Of a DNA stretch of 11,828 nt, positions 1 through 10,300 are shown piece by piece. The position numbers and the translations under genes are program-made. The notes beneath the pieces are model-generated. The model ran no database searches. It was not told the DNA's origin and worked only from the letters and a program-made list of their open reading frames with translations. The number at the start of each line of letters is the position of its first letter. Position 1 is the first letter of the stretch. This stretch comes from an uncultured bacterium (lineage in GTDB: Bacteria; Patescibacteriota; CALEFQ01): the NCBI GenBank assembly GCA_937877125.1, contig CALEFQ010000042.1, positions 1 through 11,828 on the forward strand, read 5' to 3'.

Positions 1-974
1 TTCTCTTTTTTGCCGGCCGGCGTCGCCGTTGCTGGGGTGTCGTTTATAACGCTTTGTCTAAAGCGCCGATTGACCTGGCGTTGGTGCGGCTGTTGGACGC
101 GACCACCGGCAAACTGATCTCGACGCGGGTGACTGACCGGCAGGGACGGTTCGCCTTCCTGACCAAAGAAGGTAAATTCCGGATCACGGTCACTAAGCCG
201 GCTTTTGCTTTTCCGTCATTGAAAATGCGCGGCCGGACTAATGACGTCGGCTATGACGATCTTTATTTCGGGGAGCCGATCGAAATCGCTTCCGGTAAAA
301 CCGTCATTACCGTCAGCATTCCGGTTGACCCGGTGCTGAAGGAAGACATGGCCCGGAATAATAAAAGCATTATTTTGCGGTATCTGCACCGCCGGGTCAA
401 TTTGATCCTGGCTCTCCTGGGGCCGATTATCGCCGTCATCTGTGTCTGGATCAGCCCGTCGATTTATACCTGGAGTTTCTTGGTTATTCATATCTTGATA
501 TTTATCTTTTTCGGCCGGGTGGTGCAGGGCCAGAAGAGCAAGCCGTGGGGAATAGTTTATGATTCCCGAACCGGCAAACCGGTTGGCCTGGCCGTGGTGC
601 GCTTGTTTAATCGCCGTTACAACGACTTGCTTGAAACCCAGGTGACTGATCGCCAAGGCCGGTTTGGTTTCCTGGTCGGACCGGAAACTTATCGTTTGAC
701 GGTTGATCGCGACCAGTATTCTTTCCCCTCCAAAATTGAACGCGGATTCAAACGTTATCGTGGCGAAGATTTCAACGTGAAACGCGAAGGGATCGTCCGT
801 TTCAACGTTCCGCTTGATCCGGCGACCGGCCAGCCTTTAGATAAATCGACGGCGCTGCCTGTTTTTCCGACTCCGCCGCCGCTTCCGCCCACGTCAGGAA
901 TGAAGGAGACGGCCAAACAAGTGGAACAGAAAAAATCCCGCAATCTCGAAGATTTGAGCGGGCCGGATTCGTAA
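1..974 (+). CDS. Membrane protein with two carboxypeptidase-regulatory-like domains (5' partial)
   Basis: Function unknown; probably an envelope protein. The frame is open to the left edge (first whole codon at 3) and stops at TAA 972-974. Two copies of a carboxypeptidase-regulatory-like (transthyretin-like beta-sandwich) domain flank two hydrophobic segments at about 395-520. WG(V/I)VY occurs at 33 and 546, and VTDRQGRF(A/G)FL at 129 and 642, both exactly 513 bases apart. Each copy ends in a VPLDP-type strand (IPVDP in the first). Because the first copy already begins at W33, the TTG at 54 lies inside a domain and is not the real start; the gene begins upstream of the window. The residues just before W33 (LFFAGRRRRC) look like the end of another membrane segment plus a basic stretch, mirroring the second copy. 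The C-terminal tail is proline-rich (TPPPLPP), then charged. Such domains usually act as structural or adhesive modules, not enzymes. Existence is sure; the role is inferred. Confidence 0.88.
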   Translation, partial: LFFAGRRRRCWGVVYNALSKAPIDLALVRLLDATTGKLISTRVTDRQGRFAFLTKEGKFRITVTKPAFAFPSLKMRGRTNDVGYDDLYFGEPIEIASGKTVITVSIPVDPVLKEDMARNNKSIILRYLHRRVNLILALLGPIIAVICVWISPSIYTWSFLVIHILIFIFFGRVVQGQKSKPWGIVYDSRTGKPVGLAVVRLFNRRYNDLLETQVTDRQGRFGFLVGPETYRLTVDRDQYSFPSKIERGFKRYRGEDFNVKREGIVRFNVPLDPATGQPLDKSTALPVFPTPPPLPPTSGMKETAKQVEQKKSRNLEDLSGPDS

Positions 975-976
975 AC

Positions 977-1157
977 TAAGTCAAAAGTCAAAGGTCAAAA
1001 GTCAAAAATAACAGCCTTCCTGACAGATTTTTTAAAATATAAGCCCTCTCAAATCAGTTATGACTTTGATCAAAAGCTTCTAATCCGCTGTTAGATCAAA
1101 AAAGTCAAAAGCATAATTATCGATACTTTTGACTTTTGACCTTTGACTTTTGACTTA
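977..1157. repeat. 31-bp perfect inverted repeat built of TCAAAAG-like heptads
   Basis: The left arm (977-1007) and right arm (1127-1157) are exact reverse complements over 31 bases, separated by 119 bases. Each arm is itself a short tandem array of a seven-base unit, TCAAAAG, with one TCAAAGG variant at the same place in both arms. Further partial units occur in the loop (GATCAAAAG near 1070, AAAGTCAAAAG near 1101). The left arm starts three bases after the stop codon of the left gene. No T-run follows either arm, so it does not look like an ordinary intrinsic terminator. It may be a dispersed intergenic repeat or a miniature mobile element; no target-site duplication is evident. Confidence 0.85.
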
Positions 1158-1171
1158 ATTTGTCCCCACCC

Positions 1172-1199
1172 CCGCCCCTTTCGCAATGGGCGGTTTTTT
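1172..1199 (+). terminator. Intrinsic terminator after the left gene
   Basis: CCGCCC (1172-1177) and GGGCGG (1188-1193) form a perfect 6-bp GC stem with a 10-base loop, followed directly by six T (1194-1199). The T-run is on the + strand only, so it stops transcription coming from the left gene about 200 bases after its stop codon. It overlaps the upstream part of the promoter for the giant gene. Confidence 0.75.
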
Positions 1200-1207
1200 G
1201 ATATAAT
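1179..1207 (+). promoter_or_regulatory. Putative extended -10 promoter of the giant gene
   Basis: A consensus TATAAT lies at 1202-1207, preceded by TG at 1199-1200 with one base between, giving the extended -10 form TGnTATAAT. At 17-bp spacing the -35 position (1179-1184, TTTCGC) is poor, which fits an extended -10 promoter. Transcription would start near 1214, leaving a leader of about 47 bases before the ATG at 1261. The spacer and -35 region lie inside the upstream terminator hairpin. Confidence 0.6.
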
Positions 1208-1216
1208 ATAAGGTGA

Positions 1217-1243
1217 ATTATCGGGTGCAAGAGGCCTGATAAT
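1217..1243 (+). promoter_or_regulatory. 5'-UTR hairpin with Shine-Dalgarno-like loop
   Basis: ATTATCGGG (1217-1225) pairs with CCTGATAAT (1235-1243) to give a 9-bp stem containing one G-U pair. The loop TGCAAGAGG contains AAGAGG, the only purine-rich Shine-Dalgarno-like stretch ahead of the giant gene. The hairpin would sit at the extreme 5' end of the transcript and could protect it or control ribosome loading. The structure is seen in the sequence; regulation is inferred. Confidence 0.5.
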
Positions 1244-1306
1244 ATGCCTATTTTTAGATTATGGGCCAAACAAAAAAGGCAAAAAGCCAGGTTTTTGGCG
1301 TTATAG
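1244..1306 (+). CDS. Possible 20-codon leader ORF overlapping the giant gene start
   Basis: An ATG at 1244 lies nine bases after AAGAGG, the best ribosome-binding spacing in this leader. It opens a 20-codon frame ending at TAG 1304-1306, out of frame with the giant gene and overlapping its first 46 bases. The predicted peptide starts MPIFRLWAK and is very basic. The giant gene's own ATG (1261) has no Shine-Dalgarno of its own, and a TAG at 1255 closes its frame upstream, so translation of this leader might couple to or compete with it. It may equally be chance: the overlap lies in A-rich sequence that already encodes the lysines of the signal peptide. Confidence 0.25.
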   Translation: MPIFRLWAKQKRQKARFLAL

Positions 1307-4300
1307 CCCTGTTTTTGGCTGTCTTAGCAGTTATTTTGTCGTTGTTCGGGGTTTTTAATACCCCGATTAACGTCAATGCCGGTTATGTAAAAGAGTTTAA
1401 TTTCCAGGGACGGCTGACCAATCCGGACGGGACCAATGTGGCGGACGGAACTTATGACATGATCTTTCGGATCTACAATGTCCCCTCTGACGGCATAGTG
1501 CTCTGGAAGGAATACCATACCGGCGGCAACAAAGTAACCGTGGAAGACGGCGTTTTCAACGTGAACCTGGGATCGATCAATGAGATCAACCTCAATTTCA
1601 ACAGCGGCGTATATTACTTAGGCATCGAGGTGAACGGCGACGGCGAAATGACGCCGCGGCGGCGGATCGGCGGGACGGGTTATTCGCTGAACACGGAGCG
1701 GGTCTACGGCGTGCCTGGTTCGCTGACTGATACTAACATTGATACTTTTCCGGAGGCGGAACGCGGGATACTAGACGCTTTGAATTACTTGAACACGACG
1801 GCGATTCCGGCGGCGGGCATGTGGGCAGACAGCGGCGGCAATTTACATCCCAAGGCGACTGTGTCGCAAGACGTTTCTATTCCTGACGGGAGGTTGCACG
1901 TGAGCGGGGCGGTGTCATTTGACTCAACTTTGGGCGTGACTGGAGCAACCACTTTGTCGTCAACATTACTGGTAAGCGGGGCGGCTTCTTTTTCTTCAAC
2001 CTTAGGGGTAACCAGCACGACAACTTTGAGCGGGACGCTCAATGCAAATGGTATTGTAAACCTTGGTGACGGCGGCGATACAATCGCGATTTCCGGGACA
2101 AGCGTCGGCATCACTTCGAACGGGGCAAATAACATTACGATTACGTCTGGCGGAGAAATATATTTTAGCGATCAGCGAATCACCACCCAGATTCCTTTTT
2201 CGCTGACCGACAATACGGCGGCCTTTGAAGCGGCTTTCCCGGCCGCTGATCGGGGCATCGTTGATGCTTTGGTGTCTCTCGCCGGGGGCTCGGCGGGGCT
2301 ATGGAATCTAACTGGAACAATAATTCATCCCGCTGTTTTGACTAACGATGTCGCGATCGGCGCCAATAGTTTAGTGGCGCCTTTTTCCGTGGATGAAAGC
2401 CTGAACACGGTGCGGATCGGCGAGGGTTCTGGCGGTACCGCGACCAACGCCATTCTGAATATGTATGCCTCCAATGACAGTACCGGCGCAATTACCTATA
2501 CCACCAATGATTTGTGGGAATTCAGCGGCGGAAATATTTTCGCCAACGGCGGGTTGGTCGGCATCGGCAGCGGCGCCAACGGGATGCCGACAACCGGCCG
2601 CTCGCTCAATATTTACAACGCGGCCAACGACGGCTACGGGATTTACACCGCACTGGCTGGCGCGGGGACGAGTAGCATCGGCCAGTATGTTACGGTGACC
2701 GGCGCGGCGGCCAGCAATTTTGGTTTTTATTCAACTGTGAGCGGCGCCTCGGAAGGAAACTTTGCCGGATATTTTGTTTCATCTCTGGCCGCGACACCGA
2801 CCAGTCCGGCCTATGGGGTGGAAATCAGAGTGACTTCTGATGGCAGCGCCGGATTTGATCAGGGCGCACTAAATGTCATTTTGGGAGGAGATTATTCCGG
2901 GGGAAATCCGACTTACGGAGTGGCGGCCCAAAACTTGGCGACCGGATCCGGGCTCAATATTGGCGGCGGTTTTTATAGCCTCGGCGGCGGCGCGACTAAC
3001 TACGGCGTCTATGGTTCGGCTAACGGCGCCAGCGCCACGAACGCCGGCGGGTATTTCACGGCCACCAGCGCGGCGACGACTAATTATGGAGTTTATTCGG
3101 TGGTATCTGGAGCGACACATAATACTTATGGCATCTATTCAACAGCCTCTGGTGCCGGCGTTCACAATGTATCTTTTTATGGGCAAGCAACGCTGGCTTC
3201 CGCTTCCAATGGCGCCTATGGTTTTTATCAAGCAACCACGGCAACTGGCAACAATGTTGGGCAATACGGAATTTATAATGTGATGACCGGAGCGGTAGAG
3301 GGTGGACCGGTCACGGCGATAGCTTTGTACAGTACGAATACCAAAACATCTGCGGGACTGCAGGCTTCTTTCTATGGTATTTATGGAGCGGCGACGGGAT
3401 CAAATAGTCATGCTTCCAGTGCTAATTTTGGAGTTCGGGGAGATGCTTCGGGGGCAACGACCAATTATGCCGGATTATTTGTCGGAACAGGTGGAACGAC
3501 CAGTTATGGCGTTTATGGCGAGGGACAGGATGCGACTACCGCTTTTGGTGGATACTTCATCGTGAATGACAATGACCCAACGACAGCTTATGCACTTTAC
3601 GCTTCTGCCAATGGAACTAATGATAATAATTACGGTATTTACGCCACGGCTTCCGGCGGCACCAACAACTGGGCGGGATATTTTGTCGGGAATGTTCATG
3701 CTACCGGCACTATTACTTCCGGCGCGACGATTACAATCGACGGCACGGCCGGTACTACTCCAGATGCTATTTACAGCAGTGAAGATCTAAGTGTCTATGC
3801 GGCGGCGGCGAGTGATTTAAGTTTTGGGGCGCGCGGTTCGGCCCTGACGGCTTTCAATGATGATAGTAATCTAATCCTTGGCGGCAGTGTGGCTGGTATG
3901 TCGTTGATCGGCGCGATCAACGCGCTCGATGCCGGCACGGCCGGACTTTGGCTGGATAATGTTGTCGGAGATTATCTTTATCCGAACGATACTTACTCTG
4001 GAAACGTGGCCGTTGATGCCGACGGGCTTAACGGATACTCGATCAGCATCGGCACGACGCCGACGACGGGACACAGCTTGGACATTCTCAATAGCGCCGA
4101 TGATGGCTACGGATTTTCAGTTAGTATGACTGGCGGATCAATGGATGTTATCGGGGGCTATATCAATGTCGGCGGCACGGCGGTTAATAATTATGGTCTA
4201 CAAATTTCCACAAGCGGGGCGTCTGCTACTAATTACGGGGCTTGGATTGATGCCGAGAGTGCCGGCGGGACATCCGCTTATGCCGGTCATTTTGAAGCTT

Positions 4301-7300
4301 ATGGCGCTGGTGATAATAACTATGCCTTATACGCCACGGCTTACGACGGCACCAATAATTATGCGGCTGTTTTTCCGGAAGGATATGTCGGCGTGGGAAT
4401 AGACACGCCGTCATATCGTTTCCATTTTGATGATTATAGTGCGGCTTCTGGATTAGAATATGGTGCTTATTTTGAGTTTGAAAGTGGGGTAACTGGTCCT
4501 GATGGAAATGCAACTATCATGGCAATCAATTATTCTGATTCAGGAATTGTTGATGCGGTTGGTGTTATCGGTCAGACTATGGGGACTCGAACCGGGGCAG
4601 AAATAGGAAGTAACATTGGTTTGTACGGTATTGCGGGTGGGAGTGATGGAATCAATATTGGTGTCCGAGGCTGGTCTAATAATGATGAAGGAGAAAATTA
4701 TGGCGGTTATTTTGATGCCAGCCGAGATAATAGCAATGCTGATCATTATGGGATATATGCCACAGCCTACAATTCCCAGATTTTCAATTCGGGAGGGTAC
4801 TTTACCGTCACCGGTGGTAGCGGGATTAGCATCAATTATGGAATTTTTACTGATGTTGAGGGTGGCCAAATAAACGAAGCTTTCCACGGGGAGGCGACTT
4901 TATCGGCCGAGAGCGATGTTTACGGGGGTTATTTGACGACGACAATCGGTACAGACGGTGACGATACCCAATCTGGTTTTTATAGCGTCATTAGTGGGAC
5001 TCATGACGCGGCCGGAACAACGGCCACGACTTACGCGATCCAGGGAATCAACGAGACTGCGGCTGCGGGAGGCTCCCGAGTTAACGGCTATGGTGTCTAT
5101 GGTAGTGTGACCGGTGCGAATCGCAATGCGTACGGTGTCTATGGTTTGGCGACTGGAAGCGGGATAAATTATGGCAGCTGGGGGAGTGCTAGTGGGGGAG
5201 ATACTAACTATGGCGGATCTTTTACGACCTCCGGCGGCGCGACTACTAACATTGGAATTTATGGCGAAGCGACGGGGGCGGGTACTAATTATGCAGGATA
5301 CTTAAGCGCTTATGGCGTTGGGCAAACTAATTATGCCCTTTGGGCAATAACCAGTTCGGCTGGCAATAATCTTTCTAATTATGGTATCAGGGCGGCGGCG
5401 GCTGGCAGTACTAGTCTAAATCAGGCGGGGTATTTTGAAGCGACCGGCGCCGCGACTACTAATAAAGCGATTCAGGGAGCCGCTTCCGGATCCGCCACAA
5501 CTTATGGCGGGCAGTTTTCGGCTAGTGCTACCGGCACTAATAGTTACGGGGTCTATAGTGAAGCTACCGATGCAACGAATATTTACGCCGGATATTTTGT
5601 CGCCAGTGACAATGACCCGACAACTGCTTATGGACTTTATACTTCTGCGAGCGGAACCAATGTAACCAATTACGGTATTTATTCCGTCGTTTCAGGTGGC
5701 ACTACCAACTGGGCGGGATATTTTGTGGGCAATGTAGCCTTGGGAGGATCGGCGACCGCACCGGAATTGCGGCTCTATGAAGCGACCGGAAGTGGAACTA
5801 ATTACACCGCCTTTAAAGCGACGGCGCAGGCCGCTGATATTACCTATACTTTGCCCTCGGCAGTCGCCGGCGGATCCGGCTACGTACTGACGGGCGACGC
5901 AACGGGGGCGATGTCTTGGACTGCTCCGGGCACTCTCGGTGTGGCGCTAAGCTCGATCACGGCGGCGACGGCAACCAATTCCATCAACAGCGCTAATTAC
6001 GCCCAGACCTGGGCCTGGAATTCGCTGACGACGGAGACGGCCATGACTATGTCCAGTTCCTCCATGACTCGCGGTAAAATTTTGACAATATCTTCTGACT
6101 CGACGGCGGGAACGGCGACCCGGGACACAATGCTGCTTTATCTATCGCGCTCTGGTGCCAATGCCAATGCCTCTCATAACGCTTATGGTTTATATTCTAC
6201 GGTGACTAATACCGGGACGACTTCTACTAATTACGGAATCTACGCCACCGCTTCCGGGGCGACGACCAATTGGGCTGGATATTTTGTCGGCGACACTTAT
6301 GTTTCCACAAAGATCGGGGTAGCCATGACTCCGACTTATCCTCTAGATGTCACCGGGGCGGCCAGAATTTCTACTAGTTTAGGTGTTAATGGAGTTAAGC
6401 CTGCTTCTAATTATGGTGTTTATGCTTATACCGCAGCCACTGCTGGTCGGGCGGTATACGGATATGCGGGCGGGAATAGTGTTTCTTCCAACTATGGTGT
6501 TTACGGATACGCTAATGCTGATAGTACAAATTCTTACGGGCTTTATGGAGTGGCGGCGGGGACCGGTAGCGCAAACTATGGTATTTACGCCACCGCTTCG
6601 GGAGCTAATGATAATTACGCCGGTATTTTCGATGCCGGGTATGTCGGGATCGGCGACACCACGCCTGATTATAAAGTTGATTTTTATGACCGGACTTCAA
6701 ATAATCAATATGGCGCTTACTTTGATTTCCAGTCTACTTATTCTGCCGGTGATGACCAGGCAGCGATTTATGCCGTCAATAGCAGTGATGGCGGAGCAGC
6801 TGATATTGTGGCCGGAGTAATCGGGGCTGCGAACGGCGATGGCGGGACCTCATATAATGCCGGCGTCTTTGGCTGGGCGAGTAGCAATACTAATCAAAAT
6901 ATCGGAGTCTGGGGGAGGGCGGCTGATGGATTAGGGGGAACTTGGGGCGGGTATTTTGAGGTTTTGGCCGCGGCTACCGGCAATCAGTTTGGGATTCAAT
7001 CATACTTATGGGCCGGTAACGACGGCAAGATAAATCGAGGAGCGGATGTCCAAATAAACCTTGGATCGGAAACTTATACCGAATGGGATACTGACAGCGC
7101 GGTTTCGGTTTCAAGTGTTGCTGTCATTTCCGGGTCAGCTGATTATGCCAATGCTCATCCGGAAGTTTCCGCCGGTGATTTCACCGTTAGCTTGGTGAAA
7201 GGATATACCTTGCAAAGGATGGGGAATGGCGGCCTGAGCAGTCTCCGGGGAACTTTTTACAATATCGGAACAGTGTCAAATGCCAGCACCGTAGTCGGAA

Positions 7301-10300
7301 CCGTCGGGCAAGTAAGCGGTGATGCCAGCGGTGTCTATACCGGAGCGACGACTTGGGTAGTTGGTGTCATTGGGGCGATCCACGCCAGTGATTGGACTAC
7401 GCCGGCGCCGACCTATACGGGCGTGAACGCGATCGGGGTGGAATCCCTGGCCAGGAATACTAACGCCACCGGGACTAATTATGGCTTCTATGGCACCGTC
7501 GCCAATGCCGCTGCTAATTACGGGATATACCTAAATGTCACGGGGGGCGGCGGGACCGATTACGGGATGAAGATAGATTTGGCCGGGACGCCGGAGTATG
7601 GCATTTACGTGGGCAGTGGGGCGACGACAGACGAGCTTTACGTGGATGGCACGGTTGATATTACCAGCACCCTATATATGAACAACGCGGCCACGGTTTA
7701 TAATGACCGCGACGCGGATTTGCGTTATGTCGGAGTAAACGTGGGACACAGCGCAACTTACCCTTTGTATGTTTCCGGCAATGCTTATATTTCTAGCGGT
7801 GTTTTGGGCGTCGGGGTAGCCCCAAGTGCCAATTACGCGATTTACTCTTCTACCACCAGTGCCAATGGAAATGCCGTTAGGGGATTAGCTTCTTCTTCTT
7901 CCGCGGGGACGAATTATGGCGGATATTTTTCAGCTTCCGGCGCTGGCGTAGCAACAAGCAATGTCGGTGTCTATGCTACAGCTTCTGGGGCGGGAACGAC
8001 CAATTACGGAATCTACGCCACGGCATCCCAGGCGACGACTAACTGGGCCGGATATTTTGTGGGCAATGTAGCCTTAGGAGGATCGGCGACCGCACCGGAA
8101 TTGCGAATCTATGAAGCGACCGGCAGTGGCACAAATTACACCGCCTTCAAAGCAACGGCGCAGGCCTCTAATATCACTTATACTTTGCCGTCAGCGGTGG
8201 CCGGCGGCTCCGGCTACGTGCTGACGGGCGACGCGACGGGGGCGTTGTCGTGGAGCACGACTCCAAGCGTGACGGTGCCGCTAAGCTCGATCACCGCGGC
8301 GACGGCGACTAATTCCATCAACAACGCTAATTACGCCCAGACCTGGGCCTGGAATTCGCTAACGGCAGAAACAGCTATGACTATGTCCAGCTCATCAATG
8401 ACCAGAGGAAAAATACTGACGATATCTTCCACTTCGACCGCGGGAATAACGGATCGAGATACAACATTGCTTTATCTGTCGCGCTCCGGTGCCAATGATA
8501 ACGCGAATCATAGGGCTTATGGCTTATATTCTACCGTTTCTAATACCGGGACGACTTCTACTAATTACGGAATATATGCTGCTGCTTCCGGGGCGACGAC
8601 TAATTGGGCCGGTTATTTTGATGCCGGCGATGTGTATATTGCCAACTCTGTCGGGCTCAATACTACCGGACCAGACAGCCGGTTGGATATTTTGGACGCG
8701 TCTAATCCCCAACTGCGGCTGACTTATGCCGACGGCACTTCTTATACCACCTTCCAATCCAATTCCGGCGGTGACCTGGTGATCAATCCCTACGCCGGGG
8801 ATGAAATAATTTTTGGCACTTCCTCTCCAAGTAATCCCGTCGCGCTCATCCCGGCGGAAAACAATGTCTCCGGTTACAGCATCGGGACTTCGGCGGCGCG
8901 CTGGAAGACAGGATATTTTGTGGACGGGATCGTGACCGGAGCGAGCTCAACAACATACGCGGAGAGTTCTATCACCCGAACCACCGGCGGCGGTTTGAAT
9001 GTTGTTTTGGGTGGGGCGGCGGGAGATGATTTCACGGTCAATACCGATACCTTTGTGGTGGAATCGGATCATGATTATGTCGGAATCAATAAAGCGGCTC
9101 CGGGATACGCGCTAGATGTGGCGGACGCTACGGCGAACGGCCGTGGCATCAATGTTGCCGAAACTGGCACCGGCACTACCTACGGCATATATAGTTCCGC
9201 CTCCGGCGCGACGACCGATTACGGCGGATATTTCACCGCTTCCGGCACCAGGACCAATTATGGAATTTACGCCACGGCTTCCGGTTCTTCGGGTGATGAT
9301 GATATTGCTGGATATTTCACGGCCGCTAATCTCGACGGTAAATATGTTGTTCATATAGTAAATACAGAAAATAACTCGCGTTCAGATGTTCTGGCTCTCC
9401 AGCTGGGATATGCCGCTCAACCAAGCAAGTCTAATGCTTTTATTCAGTTTATGGATTTCACCGGGGCTCACACCGGAGCTGTCGTCGGTGACGGAGCGGG
9501 CGGAGTGAAGTATGGTACCACCGGCGAGGACTATGCCGAGTATTTCCCTTCGGCTGCCGATTGGCCGGCGGGCACAGTCGTGAAGCTCGGGGCAAACGGC
9601 AAAATGGAACAAGCTGTCTATGGCGATGAGCCGCTCGGCGTCATTTCCAGCCACCCGGGGTTTTCCGGCGGCCGAGACATTCCCGGCAACCGGCCCTTGG
9701 CTATGATGGGACAAGTTCCAGTCAAGATTACTAATGAGGGCGGGGCGATCCGTCCGGGCGACAAGGTGACGGTTTCATCTCGTGCCGGATTTGCCAAAAA
9801 AGTCCAAGCCGAGAGCGATCCAATTCTAGGCATGGCGGTGGAATCTTTCAGCGGTGCAGAAGGCCAAGTAAAAATATTTGTTTCTCTGCTTTCGGGAGTG
9901 CTAAGTGCATCGGCTAGCGCCGACGGCAGTTTGATCAATGGCGGGTTGATAGAAGGCGATCTCGGGATCAGCGGCGAGCTGGACGTGGCCGGCACGATCA
10001 AAGCCTCTTCCCTCTGGTCGCAAAATGCCACCTGGCATATTGACAGCCTCGGCGAAGCCGTTTTCCAGAAAGTGACCGCCGGCGATATTGAAATTATTGA
10101 AGGTGAAAACAAGGCGATCGGCCGGGTGATCCTGCCCGGTTTGCAGAAAGAAATTTTCGTGCCGAATAATTCCGTCACCTCGGTCAGCCGTATTTTCCTG
10201 ACGATTGAAAGCGCCAATGACGCGTCGGCTGGGGTCAAAGTCAAAGAAAAACGGCCCGGCCAAGGCTTCGTGATTTCCACGATCGACGGGAAGAACGCTC

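Larger units (their letters stand above)
2635..9320 (+). repeat. YG(I/V)Y...GYF repeat region of the giant protein
   Basis: About 2200 residues rich in Gly, Ala, Ser, Thr, Asn and Tyr. The core unit is close to TNYGIYATASGATTNWAGYF, with YG(I/V/L/F)Y occurring about 29 times by hand count. The copies differ freely at third codon positions while the protein motif is kept, which argues for selection on the protein and not for recent slippage of DNA. The alternating strand-turn pattern suggests stacked beta structure, such as a beta-solenoid or trimeric fibre shaft; this is inferred. Confidence 0.8.

Noticed and set aside
978..1156. Repeats resembling a small CRISPR array
   Set aside because: The unit is seven bases, directly adjacent and in opposite orientation in the two arms, with no regular spacers and no cas genes.
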